From NCBI RefSeq assembly GCF_027482425.1, contig NZ_JAIXWA010000025.1, positions 1 to 42,589 on the forward strand: DNA of 42,589 bases, read 5' to 3'. Below, piece after piece: positions 25,799-34,686 of the stretch. The notes beneath the pieces were generated by a model. It was not told the origin of the DNA. It saw only the letters and a program-made list of their open reading frames with translations, and made no database searches. Source of the stretch: Flavobacterium sp. (GTDB lineage: Bacteria > Bacteroidota > Bacteroidia > Flavobacteriales > Flavobacteriaceae). Position 1 is the first letter of the stretch; the number at the start of each line of letters is the position of its first letter. The position numbers and the translations under genes are program-made.

Positions 25799-26479
25799 AT
25801 GAAACGAATATATATCGCGTTATTGGTATTGACTTTTTCTGGATTACAAGCGCAAATTCATGAAGTTGGCGTTTTTGCAGGGGGAGCAAATTACATTGGA
25901 GAGGTAGGTAAAACAAATTATATCAACCCAAACGAACCCGTTTTTGGTTTTTTGTATAAGTGGAATAGAAGTCCGCGTCATTCCTACCGCTTCGCATTCA
26001 ATTGGGGAAAAATTAGTGCCAACGATTTGGACTCCGATGTCCCTGGACGGCAACGAAGAGGGAATCGTTTTGAAAATTCAGTGCGCGAATTGGCCGTAGG
26101 GATGGAATTCAATTTTTTTGATTTCGACTTACACGAAATGGACCGCCAGTTTACGCCCTATGTTTTTACGGGACTAACGTATACCTTTTATGATGAATTG
26201 TATACCGTTAATCGCGAAACCCGAACCGACAAGAGCAGTTCAACGCTTGCGATTCCCATGGTGGTGGGTATAAAAACGAATATTGCTGACCATTGGATTT
26301 TCGGCGTTGAAGTGGGTGCACGTTACACGTTTTCTGACAACCTTGATGGAAGTCAACCCAAAAACGATCGATATGCGGCGCTTCGTTATGGCAATTTAGA
26401 AAGTAATGATTGGTATCTGTTTACGGGAGTAACCCTTACGTATACCTTTGGAAATAAACCCTGCTTTTGTGCAGACTAA
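25799..26479 (+). CDS. porG: PorG-like outer-membrane beta-barrel (DUF6089)
   Basis: The protein has 226 residues with a signal peptide (MKRIYIALLVLTFSGLQAQ) and a barrel opening with VGVFAGGANYIGEVG. The strands FRFAFNWGKI, ELAVGMEFNFFDF, YVFTGLTYTF, GVEVGARYTFSDN and TGVTLTYTF are typical of the DUF6089 barrel group. In Porphyromonas gingivalis the type IX secretion protein PorG precedes uppS and a BamA homologue; the same neighbours follow here (uppS two bases later, then bamA), which supports the name. PorG is thought to interact with the T9SS PorK/N ring. The length and barrel shape fit, but the assignment leans on context. Confidence 0.78.
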   Translation: MKRIYIALLVLTFSGLQAQIHEVGVFAGGANYIGEVGKTNYINPNEPVFGFLYKWNRSPRHSYRFAFNWGKISANDLDSDVPGRQRRGNRFENSVRELAVGMEFNFFDFDLHEMDRQFTPYVFTGLTYTFYDELYTVNRETRTDKSSSTLAIPMVVGIKTNIADHWIFGVEVGARYTFSDNLDGSQPKNDRYAALRYGNLESNDWYLFTGVTLTYTFGNKPCFCAD

Positions 26480-26481
26480 CT

Positions 26482-27228
26482 ATGAGTTTACTACAACACG
26501 TAAATACCGACAATCTACCCAAGCATATTGCCATCATCATGGACGGCAACGGAAGGTGGGCAAAAAAACAAGGTATGTTACGCACTTTTGGCCATGAGCG
26601 TGGCACCAAATCGGTTAAAACTACCGTAGAAACCTGTGCGCGCTTAGGGATACAAAACCTTACGTTGTATGCTTTTTCAACCGAAAATTGGAACCGCCCC
26701 AAAATAGAAGTAGAAACGTTAATGAAACTTTTGGTTAAATCGCTTAAAACCGAACTCAAAACGTTACAATCCAACAACATTCGACTTAATGCGGTCGGAT
26801 GCCTTGATTTATTACCCAAAGGCACGCGCAGTGAGTTAATGGAAGTGATGGATAAAACCAAAAACAACAACCATATGACCCTCACCTTAGCCTTAAGTTA
26901 TGGCTCTCGAGAGGAGTTAATTCAAGTTGTTAAAAACATCAGTGACAAAGTTAAAAATAGTATAATTTCAATTGAGGCTATTGACGAATCCATTATTAAT
27001 CAACATCTTTACACCCATGATTTACCCGATGTTGACTTATTAATTAGAACCAGTGGCGAGCACAGAATCAGTAATTTCTTGTTGTGGCAAATTGCTTACG
27101 CAGAGTTATTTTTTACCGATGTATTGTGGCCTGACTTCACGGACGAGCATTTGTATGAAGCCATTATCAATTATCAAAAAAGAGAACGCAGATTTGGAAA
27201 AACCAGCGAACAGATTAACCCTTCCTAA
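26482..27228 (+). CDS. uppS: isoprenyl transferase (undecaprenyl diphosphate synthase)
   Basis: UppS adds isopentenyl units to farnesyl diphosphate to make the lipid carrier used in peptidoglycan and polysaccharide synthesis. From the ATG at 26482 it has 248 residues. The catalytic aspartate is Asp21 in IIMDGNGRWAKKQG. The signature RTSGEHRISNFLLWQIAYAE and the LYAFSTENW stretch are present. An in-frame TTG at 26467 would overlap the porG stop and add only five odd residues, so it was not used. BamA begins one base after its stop. Confidence 0.96.
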   Translation: MSLLQHVNTDNLPKHIAIIMDGNGRWAKKQGMLRTFGHERGTKSVKTTVETCARLGIQNLTLYAFSTENWNRPKIEVETLMKLLVKSLKTELKTLQSNNIRLNAVGCLDLLPKGTRSELMEVMDKTKNNNHMTLTLALSYGSREELIQVVKNISDKVKNSIISIEAIDESIINQHLYTHDLPDVDLLIRTSGEHRISNFLLWQIAYAELFFTDVLWPDFTDEHLYEAIINYQKRERRFGKTSEQINPS

Positions 27229-27229
27229 T

Positions 27230-29884
27230 ATGAAAAATAGCTACTTATTATGGACCGCTATCCTACTATTAGGAGTGTTTCAATCCCTTAATGCCCAGAA
27301 CACCGAACGAATTCCTTTCGATCAAGGAAAAAAATATATTTTAGGTAAAGTAAATGTTACCGGAAAAATTAGTTACAACGAACTTACGGTGGTAACCTTT
27401 GCTGGTTTAGAGAAAGGGCAAGAAATTACAGTGCCTGGGGAACAAATTAGTAATGCCATTAAAAAACTTGGAAAATTAGGCCTTTTTAGTGATATTGATT
27501 TCTATGCCAGTGAAATTCGGGGAGACACTATCGATTTGGAGTTGAACATTACGGAACTTCCAAAGCTGAATGACGTTCGAATTAACGGTGTTAAGAAGAA
27601 TAAAATCGAAGACTTAATCAAAGAAAATGCGTTGACAAAAGGAAAAATTGTAAACGAGAACTTGATTACTACCACTCGAAACTACCTTGAAAACAAGTAC
27701 AAAAAAGAAGGGTATTTTAATACAAAAGTTTCCGTTAAAACCTCACCTGTCGACTCTACAGTCAACCAAGTGAATATGATTGTGGGTATTGATAAAGGGG
27801 AAAAAATCAAAATTAACCGGATTACTTTTGAAGGAAATGAGAAGTTTTCTGATAAAAAGTTGCGCAAAGCCATGAAAGGTACTAAGCAACAAAACCCCAT
27901 CCGAATTTTCAAAGCCTCTAAATTTATTCGCAGTAAATTCAATGAAGATTTAGTGGCGATTGTCGAAAAATATAAAGAGAAAGGTTATCGTGATGCTCGA
28001 ATCGTTTCGGATTCTGTTTGGCTAGATACTAAAAAGCAAAAACTTGCGCTGAATATTAAAGTTGAAGAGGGACGAAAATACTATTTTGGCAACATCAAAT
28101 TCCTAGGAAATTCGGTGTACTCTGACCAGGCATTGGCCGGCATGTTGGGCATTAAAAAAGGAGACACCTACAATGGTGTGCTATTGGAAAAACGCATTTC
28201 TGACAAAGGCAAACCCGACGGCGATGATATTACCAATTTGTATCAAAATAATGGATATCTCTTTTCTACGATCAATGCCGTAGAGGTAAAAACGGAAAAA
28301 GACTCCATTGATTTTGAAATTCGCGTTGTGGAAGGACCTATAGCCTACTTTAACAAAATTACTGTTGTGGGTAATGACAAAACGAATGATAAGGTTATTT
28401 ATCGCGAATTACGCACCAAACCCGGTGAAAAATACAGTAAAGAAGATTTAGTTCGTACCGTTCGTGAAATTGGACAATTGGGATTCTTTGACCCAGAAGC
28501 CATCGACCCAAAATTCAAAAACGTTGACCCCACAGCAGGAACAGTAGATATTGAATATAATTTGGTCGAACGTGGATCGAGTCAAATCGAGCTCCAAGGC
28601 GGTTATGGTGGTGGTGGATTTATTGGAACGTTAGGACTTTCATTCAACAATTTCTCTATAGCCAATATTTTTAAAAAATCGGCATACAAACCCTTACCCA
28701 TGGGTGACGGTCAAAAATTAGCCCTTCGTTTACAAGCGAGTACCTTCTTTAGAACCTACAGTTTTTCCTTCTCTGAGCCTTGGTTTGGCGGAAAAAAACC
28801 GGTGAGCTTCTCAGCTTCTGTTTCACAAAGTAAACAGTATCTCTTCTCAGGTTCATTTAATAGCATTGACCGCTCGCGAAGTTTCGATATAACCTCGGTA
28901 ACTATTGGATTGGCCAAACGACTTACCATTCCTGATGACTTTTTCATCCTTTCCAGCAATTTGAGTTTTCAGTATTACAACTTAAATAATTACAATACCG
29001 GACTTTTCACATTTGGTAACGGAACTTCTCGAAATTTTGGTATTAGTGTTGGACTAACGCGGAACAACAAGGCTATCAATCCAATTTATCCTGTACGCGG
29101 AGCAGAATTTAGTATCAATGCCAAGTTTTCTCCTCCTTACTCTTTGTGGAATGGAGTTGATTATGGAAACCTGCCGAATCAAGCGGAATATAAGAAACGT
29201 TTTGATCCCAATACCATGACAGCGGATCCTAATGTCAATGTACTTCCTGCCATTGGTGATTTTGTGACCCAGAATCCGAATACAGGACTATACACTCGTG
29301 TAGATACCTTCCAAGAAGCCGATGTCGATCAAGCTAAAGTAGATCAAAAGCGTTTTAACTGGTTGGAATACTACAAAATCAAATTCAAAGCCGATGCCTA
29401 TACCAAACTTCAAGGCAACTTAGTGTTGCGCAGTTTAACTGAGTTTGGTTTCTTGGGGGCTTACAACCAAGAACGCGGGGTTGTTCCTTTTGAACGTTTC
29501 TTTGTTGGGGGAGATGGTTTGGCCAACTTTGCACTTGATGGCCGTGAGATTATCCAGTTGCGAGGGTATCCAAATCAATCATTATCGTCCAATGTTGGTG
29601 GAAGTATTTACAATAAATTCACGTTGGAGTTACGTTATCCCATCACATTGAAAGCTGCTGCATCGATTTATGCACTAACTTTTTTAGAAGGAGGTGCCTC
29701 TTTCAACAATTTTAGAAGCTTTAATCCGTTTGCTATACAACGGTCGGCCGGATTCGGTATTCGTGTGTTCATGCCTGCCTTCGGATTATTGGGAATTGAC
29801 TTTGCCCAAGGATTCGATTTTATTCCAGGAACCACACAAAAAGGAGGTTGGCAGACCCATTTTATTATTGGACAACAATTTTAG
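27230..29884 (+). CDS. bamA: outer-membrane protein assembly factor BamA
   Basis: BamA inserts beta-barrel proteins into the outer membrane. From the ATG at 27230 the protein has 884 residues, with a signal peptide (LLGVFQSLNAQ) and five POTRA repeats over about residues 30-430 (VNVTGKISYNEL, VRINGVKKNKIEDL, ITFEGNEKFSDKKL, IKFLGNSVYSDQAL, ITVVGNDKTNDKVI). The Omp85 barrel follows, and the last residues are FIIGQQF with a terminal phenylalanine. The reading frame runs further upstream into uppS, but the ATG with signal peptide is the credible start. It is essential in Gram-negatives and is flanked here by its client-delivery chaperones. Confidence 0.95.
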   Translation: MKNSYLLWTAILLLGVFQSLNAQNTERIPFDQGKKYILGKVNVTGKISYNELTVVTFAGLEKGQEITVPGEQISNAIKKLGKLGLFSDIDFYASEIRGDTIDLELNITELPKLNDVRINGVKKNKIEDLIKENALTKGKIVNENLITTTRNYLENKYKKEGYFNTKVSVKTSPVDSTVNQVNMIVGIDKGEKIKINRITFEGNEKFSDKKLRKAMKGTKQQNPIRIFKASKFIRSKFNEDLVAIVEKYKEKGYRDARIVSDSVWLDTKKQKLALNIKVEEGRKYYFGNIKFLGNSVYSDQALAGMLGIKKGDTYNGVLLEKRISDKGKPDGDDITNLYQNNGYLFSTINAVEVKTEKDSIDFEIRVVEGPIAYFNKITVVGNDKTNDKVIYRELRTKPGEKYSKEDLVRTVREIGQLGFFDPEAIDPKFKNVDPTAGTVDIEYNLVERGSSQIELQGGYGGGGFIGTLGLSFNNFSIANIFKKSAYKPLPMGDGQKLALRLQASTFFRTYSFSFSEPWFGGKKPVSFSASVSQSKQYLFSGSFNSIDRSRSFDITSVTIGLAKRLTIPDDFFILSSNLSFQYYNLNNYNTGLFTFGNGTSRNFGISVGLTRNNKAINPIYPVRGAEFSINAKFSPPYSLWNGVDYGNLPNQAEYKKRFDPNTMTADPNVNVLPAIGDFVTQNPNTGLYTRVDTFQEADVDQAKVDQKRFNWLEYYKIKFKADAYTKLQGNLVLRSLTEFGFLGAYNQERGVVPFERFFVGGDGLANFALDGREIIQLRGYPNQSLSSNVGGSIYNKFTLELRYPITLKAAASIYALTFLEGGASFNNFRSFNPFAIQRSAGFGIRVFMPAFGLLGIDFAQGFDFIPGTTQKGGWQTHFIIGQQF

Positions 29885-29892
29885 TATATTTG
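29885..29892 (+). promoter_or_regulatory. -7 element for the first OmpH gene
   Basis: TATATTTG lies directly after the bamA stop and 26 bases before the ATG at 29919. It can provide a separate transcript for the two chaperone genes. Confidence 0.5.
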
Positions 29893-29918
29893 CTTAGGCT
29901 ATGCTAACACAAACGGTT

Positions 29919-30929
29919 ATGAAAAAACAGTTTTCGCTTCTTTTTTGGGTGCTTTTATCCGCCACACAACTCATTTCTGCACAATCCCGTGGAATCAAAG
30001 TGGGCTATATCGATATGGAATATATCCTGGATAAAGTCCCTTCGTATGCTGAAGCAAAAAATCAATTGGAACAAAAAGCTGAAAAGTGGAAGCAAGAAAT
30101 TGAAACCAAAAAAAATGACATTGCCAAGTTAAAAGAAGCCTTAAAAACAGAACGCGTCTTATTGACAAAAGAACTAATTGATGAGCGTGAAGAAGAAATT
30201 GCTTTTCAAGAAAAAGAATTAATTGACTACCAACAAAAACGTTTTGGTCCTAACGGGGATTTAATTGTGCAGAAGGCAACATTGGTAAAACCCATACAGG
30301 ATCAAGTTTTTAACGCCGTTCAAGATTTGGCAGAAGCCCGAAAATATGACTATGTATTTGATAAATCATCGGACCTAACAATGCTGTTTGCGGCCAAAAA
30401 GCACGACTTAAGCGATAGAGTAATCAGTGTATTAACCCGAGCTGAACGTCGCCAACAAATGTCGAAAAAACAGTTAAAGGAGGAAGAGGCCAAAGAAAAA
30501 TTGGAAGACATGATGGCTGACAATCCCGAAATGACGGAACGTCAAAAACAAATGGAAGAACGTAAAGCGGCTCGATTGAAATTGATTGAAGACAAGAAAG
30601 CAGCAGCGGAAGCCCGCAAAAAAGAAGCGGATGAAAAGCGCAAACAACAATTAGAAGAAAAAAACAATAAAAAAAATGGCACAGTTTCTGATACAGCCAA
30701 ACCAACTGCTGCTCAAGACACTAATGCCGCACAGAAAAAAGAAGAAAAAATAGAAGCTGCGGCCGCTGATAAAGAAAAACGCGATGAAGCACGCAACAAA
30801 TCTTTGGAAGAGCGTAAAAGAATTATTGATGAGCGTAAAAAAGCAGCCGAAGAAAAACGCAAACAACAGTTAGAAGCACGTGAAGCTGCTAAAAAAGCGA
30901 AAGACAGTGTTAAAACTGCAAAACCTTAA
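29919..30929 (+). CDS. OmpH/Skp-family periplasmic chaperone with long charged tail
   Basis: From the ATG at 29919 the protein has 336 residues; the upstream ATG at 29901 would put MLTQTV before the charged start of the signal peptide and lies right at the predicted transcription start. The signal peptide (MKKQFSLLFWVLLSATQLIS) is followed by the OmpH core (RGIKVGYIDMEYILDKVPSY, coiled coil, IQDQVFNAVQDLAEARKYDY, VFDKSSDLTMLFA). Skp-type proteins carry unfolded barrels to BamA. Family members are usually about 160-200 residues. Here residues about 175-336 form a lysine/glutamate/alanine-rich coiled-coil tail with two similar units (EKRKQQLEEK, EEKRKQQLEAREAAKK). Confidence 0.88.
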   Translation: MKKQFSLLFWVLLSATQLISAQSRGIKVGYIDMEYILDKVPSYAEAKNQLEQKAEKWKQEIETKKNDIAKLKEALKTERVLLTKELIDEREEEIAFQEKELIDYQQKRFGPNGDLIVQKATLVKPIQDQVFNAVQDLAEARKYDYVFDKSSDLTMLFAAKKHDLSDRVISVLTRAERRQQMSKKQLKEEEAKEKLEDMMADNPEMTERQKQMEERKAARLKLIEDKKAAAEARKKEADEKRKQQLEEKNNKKNGTVSDTAKPTAAQDTNAAQKKEEKIEAAAADKEKRDEARNKSLEERKRIIDERKKAAEEKRKQQLEAREAAKKAKDSVKTAKP

Positions 30930-30959
30930 AATAAAATTGTTCACTAAATTAAATTCAAA

Positions 30960-31460
30960 ATGATGAAATTATTCAAAAATGCCCTTTTAGCCGTAGTCGC
31001 TGTATTAGGAATGCAAACTGCTCAAGCACAGGCCAAAACCGCTCATGTGGATGTCAATGATATTACGTCGAAAATGCCTGCAATGATCGAAGCCCGTAAA
31101 CAATTGGAAAAGTTGGGCGAAAACTACAGTAAAGAATACAAAACCTTAGTGGAAGAGTATCAAGCAAAAGCCAAAAAATATGAAGCTGAAGTGGGTACTG
31201 TATCGGATGCTGTAAACCAAACGCGTCAACAAGAAATGCAAGATATGGGAAAACGCATTAGCGATTTTCAAGAAAATGCACAAAACGATTTGCAAAAGAA
31301 AGAAGGAGAGTTGATGAAACCGTTAGTGGATAAAATCAAAGCTTCTATTTCAAAAGTAGGAAAGGCAAAAGGATACCAATATGTTATGGATGTATCCAGC
31401 TTGCTTTTGGCTGATGGTCCAGACATTACTGCTGACGTAAAAAAAGATTTAGGGTTTTAA
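30960..31460 (+). CDS. OmpH/Skp-family periplasmic chaperone, normal length
   Basis: The protein has 166 residues: a signal peptide (MMKLFKNALLAVVAVLGMQTAQAQ), the AHVDVNDITSKMPAMIEARK opening, a coiled-coil hairpin and the C-terminal VGKAKGYQYVMDVSSLLLAD. It is of normal Skp size and lies 30 bases after the first OmpH gene. The pair after bamA matches the two ompH genes remembered from Porphyromonas gingivalis. A second ATG one codon later could be the start. A strong terminator follows. Confidence 0.92.
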   Translation: MMKLFKNALLAVVAVLGMQTAQAQAKTAHVDVNDITSKMPAMIEARKQLEKLGENYSKEYKTLVEEYQAKAKKYEAEVGTVSDAVNQTRQQEMQDMGKRISDFQENAQNDLQKKEGELMKPLVDKIKASISKVGKAKGYQYVMDVSSLLLADGPDITADVKKDLGF

Positions 31461-31479
31461 TCCAGTCTTTTTACAATAT

Positions 31480-31508
31480 AACCCGAAGATAACCCTTCGG
31501 GTTTTTTT
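31480..31508 (+). terminator. intrinsic terminator after the second OmpH gene
   Basis: AACCCGAAG (31480-31488) pairs perfectly with CTTCGGGTT (31495-31503) with a six-base loop, followed by T to 31508. Confidence 0.92.
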
Positions 31509-31509
31509 A

Positions 31510-31517
31510 TACCTTTG
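31510..31517 (+). promoter_or_regulatory. -7 element just upstream of murI
   Basis: TACCTTTG fits TAnnTTTG and ends three bases before the ATG at 31521. A transcript starting 5-7 bases after the G would begin at or within the start codon, so murI is probably leaderless or starts slightly early. Confidence 0.5.
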
Positions 31518-31520
31518 TGT

Positions 31521-32300
31521 ATGGAGAATAATCAACCTATCGGCCTTTTTGACTCGGGAATTGGGGGAACGTCCATTTGGAAAGCCATTCACCAACTTTT
31601 ACCACACGAGGACACACTGTACCTAGCCGATAGTAAAAATGCTCCTTATGGCATTAAATCCAAAGCTGAAATCATCGCTTTGAGTCGCAAGAACACCGAA
31701 TTCTTACTTGACCATAATTGTAAAATCATCGTCGTGGCTTGCAACACCGCGACCACCAATGCGATTCAGGAATTGCGTGCTAGCTACAACGTTCCTTTTA
31801 TTGGTATTGAACCCGCCATCAAACCTGCAGCGTTACATTCTCAAACCCATAAAATTGGAATTCTTGCTACACAAGGCACCTTAAATAGTGCTTTATTTCA
31901 CCAAAGCATGCAACAGTACCGAGATGTGGTTTTTGTGGAGCAAATTGGACACGGATTAGTAGAACTTATTGAAAATGGTCAAATCGATAGCCCCGTAATG
32001 GAACACCTTTTACATCAATATTTAAGTCCGATGATGGCCGCCAACATCGACTACTTGGTTTTAGGATGCAGTCATTACCCCTATTTAATTCCGCAAATTC
32101 AAAAGATTTTACCCCCACATATTACTATTATCGACTCGGGAGAGGCTGTAGCGCGTCAAACGCAACGGGTTTTAGAACAAATTGTGGGCTTACGTAATCC
32201 TTCTACCCCATCAACACAACGTTTTTATACCAATACCCATCCACAGGTGTTGGAAGGTATTTTACAACATAAATACCCCGTAATACCCACTGATTTTTAA
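31521..32300 (+). CDS. murI: glutamate racemase
   Basis: MurI makes D-glutamate for peptidoglycan. From the ATG at 31521 the protein has 259 residues (MENNQPIGLFDSGIGG); a TTG two codons earlier is in frame but inside the promoter element. The key residues are Asp11/Ser12, the catalytic cysteines Cys74 (VVACNTATTNA) and Cys183 (LGCSHYPYL) with His185, and GIEPAIKPA in the middle. It lies in a cell-envelope neighbourhood but has its own promoter and a terminator just upstream. Confidence 0.96.
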   Translation: MENNQPIGLFDSGIGGTSIWKAIHQLLPHEDTLYLADSKNAPYGIKSKAEIIALSRKNTEFLLDHNCKIIVVACNTATTNAIQELRASYNVPFIGIEPAIKPAALHSQTHKIGILATQGTLNSALFHQSMQQYRDVVFVEQIGHGLVELIENGQIDSPVMEHLLHQYLSPMMAANIDYLVLGCSHYPYLIPQIQKILPPHITIIDSGEAVARQTQRVLEQIVGLRNPSTPSTQRFYTNTHPQVLEGILQHKYPVIPTDF

Positions 32301-32329
32301 TCCGTACCCTCATAACGCGGGAAAAGAAG

Positions 32330-32337
32330 TATCTTTG
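32330..32337 (+). promoter_or_regulatory. -7 element of the pseudouridine synthase gene
   Basis: TATCTTTG fits TAnnTTTG and lies 15 bases before the ATG at 32353, giving a leader of about ten bases. Confidence 0.55.
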
Positions 32338-32352
32338 CCAAAAAGTAAGTGC

Positions 32353-33189
32353 ATGCAACGTTCGAATTCTAACCGATCTGGTAAAAAACCGTCTTCAAAT
32401 TCAAAATTTAATCGGGAATCAAAACCCCCACGAAAAACGGCTGCACCTAAAAAAGCAGCGCCGGCCCCCAAAAGCAATCCCGATGAGATCCGCCTAAATC
32501 GATACATTTCCAACTCAGGGATTTGCTCCCGTAGAGATGCTGATATTTATATCCGCTCTGGCAATGTGAAAGTAAATGGAGAAGTGATTACTGAAATGGG
32601 ACACAAAGTAAAACCCGGTGATGTAGTAAATTTTGATGGCACTGAAGTTAGTCCTGAAAAAAAAGAGTATTTCCTCATCAATAAACCCAAAAACTTCACG
32701 ACCTCAGGGGATGATAACACAAACTCACGCAATGTTTTGGAACTTTTAAAAGGAGTATCCCGCGCTAAATTACAACCTGTGGGACGTATGGACAAAAACA
32801 CGACAGGATTGTTATTGTTGACCAATGATAGTGATATCATATTAAAGTTTTCTAAACCCCAACCCAAAGCGACCAAAATCTACCAAGTGAGTTTGGACCG
32901 TAACCTTAAGTATGAAGATTTAGAATCGATCGCTAAAGGCATTACTTTGGAAGGCCACCGTGTACATGTGGATGAGATTAGTTATATAGAAAACCAACCC
33001 AAAACTGAAATCGGTATCCAACTCCGCACAGCCAATGTAAAAGTGGTGCGTTCGCTTTTTGAAGCCTTAAAATACGATGTTCTCAAAGTGGATCGCGTTT
33101 CGTTTGCAGGATTAACAAAAAAGAACTTACCCCGTGGATTTTTCCGCCCCCTTACCGAACAGGAGATTATCAACCTAAAAAACATTTAA
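32353..33189 (+). CDS. RsuA/RluB/RluF-family pseudouridine synthase
   Basis: From the ATG at 32353 the protein has 278 residues. Residues about 1-45 are a basic low-complexity leader rich in Ser, Lys, Pro and Ala (e.g. KSNPDEIRL at its end). An S4 RNA-binding domain follows (IRLNRYISNSGICSRRDADI, VKVNGEVI). The catalytic domain has the GRMDKNTTGLLLLTND motif with the catalytic aspartate, and the C-terminal VDRVSFAGLTKKNLPRG. It converts specific uridines of rRNA to pseudouridine. The exact rRNA site cannot be assigned, but S4 presence and size suggest RluB/RluF. An in-frame TTG at 32335 lies in the promoter element, so it was not used. Confidence 0.92.
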   Translation: MQRSNSNRSGKKPSSNSKFNRESKPPRKTAAPKKAAPAPKSNPDEIRLNRYISNSGICSRRDADIYIRSGNVKVNGEVITEMGHKVKPGDVVNFDGTEVSPEKKEYFLINKPKNFTTSGDDNTNSRNVLELLKGVSRAKLQPVGRMDKNTTGLLLLTNDSDIILKFSKPQPKATKIYQVSLDRNLKYEDLESIAKGITLEGHRVHVDEISYIENQPKTEIGIQLRTANVKVVRSLFEALKYDVLKVDRVSFAGLTKKNLPRGFFRPLTEQEIINLKNI

Positions 33190-33193
33190 TACC

Positions 33194-34024
33194 ATGCGTA
33201 CAGTGGGAGCACTTTATGTTTCATCTGTAAAAGATTACTCTATTGAATTTTACAACGTACTGATTGACTATGCCCCTCGCCTAGTTTCGTCCTTAGTTGT
33301 ATTGGTTTTAGGACTCTATGCAATTCGTTTTATAACCCGTTTGGCCAAAAAAATCATGGCCCGAAAAGAAATGGAAGTCACTTTGGCTGAGTTTCTATCG
33401 AGTTGCCTTTTGTGGGGACTGCGGGCCTTGCTTTTTGTAACCTTTATTTCCCGCCTTGGCATTGAAACCACCTCTTTTGTTGCCATTCTAGGAGCAGCTG
33501 GCTTAGCTATTGGAATGTCCCTTCAAGGGTCATTGGCTAATTTAGCGGGGGGTGTACTGATCATTCTATTTAAACCTTTTCGCGTAGGCGATGTGATTGA
33601 AGCACAAGGCGTAAGTGGCATGGTGACCGAAATACAAATATTTGTTACCAAACTTATTTCGGGAAATAACCAAACCATAATGATTCCCAATGGAATTTTA
33701 TCCAACGGAATTATTACTAATTTTTCGATTGCGGGAAAAAGAAGAGCAGACTTAGTGTTTTCGCTTTCGTATGAAACCAACATCAAAGCAGCCAAAGAAA
33801 CCGTTTTACAAGTCATGCAAAATCATCCAAAAGTGCTAAAAGATCCAGCTCCAGAAGTGATTGTTAAAGACTTATCCGATAGTGCAATTCACTTAGGAAT
33901 TCGTCCTTGGACCCTTAATGATAATTTTGGAGAAGTGTGTTCCGATATCCTTGAGCAATGTAAAGCGGCTTTTGACGCGCAAAATATTACCATTCAGCCT
34001 TTTGTTCGTGAAAATCCAGCTTAG
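33194..34024 (+). CDS. MscS-type mechanosensitive channel
   Basis: This 276-residue protein is a small-conductance mechanosensitive channel that releases solutes on hypo-osmotic shock. Three membrane helices are predicted (about residues 27-50, 70-92 and 95-125). The third is the pore helix GAAGLAIGMSLQGSLANLAGG followed by FKPFRVGDVIE, the family signature. The beta domain (VSGMVTEIQIFVTKL, IMIPNGILSNGIITNFS) and C-terminal alpha-beta domain follow. It lies four bases after the pseudouridine synthase gene, so they form a likely operon. Its TAG stop overlaps the stop of tsaB on the other strand. Confidence 0.94.
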   Translation: MRTVGALYVSSVKDYSIEFYNVLIDYAPRLVSSLVVLVLGLYAIRFITRLAKKIMARKEMEVTLAEFLSSCLLWGLRALLFVTFISRLGIETTSFVAILGAAGLAIGMSLQGSLANLAGGVLIILFKPFRVGDVIEAQGVSGMVTEIQIFVTKLISGNNQTIMIPNGILSNGIITNFSIAGKRRADLVFSLSYETNIKAAKETVLQVMQNHPKVLKDPAPEVIVKDLSDSAIHLGIRPWTLNDNFGEVCSDILEQCKAAFDAQNITIQPFVRENPA

Positions 34025-34680
34025 GAATTTACCATAAAGTTTTTAAGGTAAAACGGTTCAAAATACGCCACATCTTCGAACTGTTTTTCTTGGTAAAGGG
34101 TTGCTGCGAGTTCAGCCATGGTTTGAGCAGAAGGAAATGTAATGGTTTCCAAAAATTGAAAACGCGACTGGGTAAGTACGGTTTTGGCTTTGGGCAAACA
34201 ATCGCCTACAAACGTACAAGGACCTGGCCATGCATCAAAAGATGTTTCACTTAAAATCATCGCTTCTACAGCACTTAACGGTTTCTCATACGCATCAAAA
34301 ACCGCAGTATATACTTCCATGCGACGCGCATCGATAAGAGGAATGATATAACCTTCATTTACTGGAGTAGCATGAGCGAGAATTTGTAAAGTAGACACGC
34401 TAATCAATGGAATTTGCAAGGCGTAACACAAACCTTTGGCGGCCGAAACACCGATACGAAGTCCAGTATACGACCCGGGGCCTTTACTCACGGCAATGGC
34501 ATCCAATTCGGATACCAAGACGCTCGCTTCTTGGAGCACTTCTTCTATAAAGACATGGAGCTTTTCAGCATGGGTATAGCCTTCTTCAGCGTGTTCTCGC
34601 AAAGCGATTACATGACCGTTTCGGACTAAGGCTACCGAACAATTTCGGGTAGCGGTTTCCAAACATAACAATAAGCCCAT
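34021..34680 (-). CDS. tsaB: tRNA threonylcarbamoyladenosine biosynthesis protein TsaB
   Basis: TsaB pairs with TsaD and TsaE to make the t6A modification of tRNAs that decode ANN codons. The 219-residue protein has the ASKHA-fold start LLLCLETATRNCSVALV and the signature SKGPGSYTGLRIGVSAAKGL (about residues 65-84). Length is normal. It is the last gene of a unit with the hlyD-like (six bases upstream) and tolC-like genes. Its stop codon overlaps that of mscS (TTAG). Confidence 0.95.
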   Translation of the reverse strand: MGLLLCLETATRNCSVALVRNGHVIALREHAEEGYTHAEKLHVFIEEVLQEASVLVSELDAIAVSKGPGSYTGLRIGVSAAKGLCYALQIPLISVSTLQILAHATPVNEGYIIPLIDARRMEVYTAVFDAYEKPLSAVEAMILSETSFDAWPGPCTFVGDCLPKAKTVLTQSRFQFLETITFPSAQTMAELAATLYQEKQFEDVAYFEPFYLKNFMVNS

Positions 34681-34686
34681 GAGGAA

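Noticed and set aside
27053..27229. Long N-terminal extension of BamA into uppS
   Set aside because: The frame is open there only by chance. The ATG at 27230 begins a proper signal peptide right after the uppS stop.
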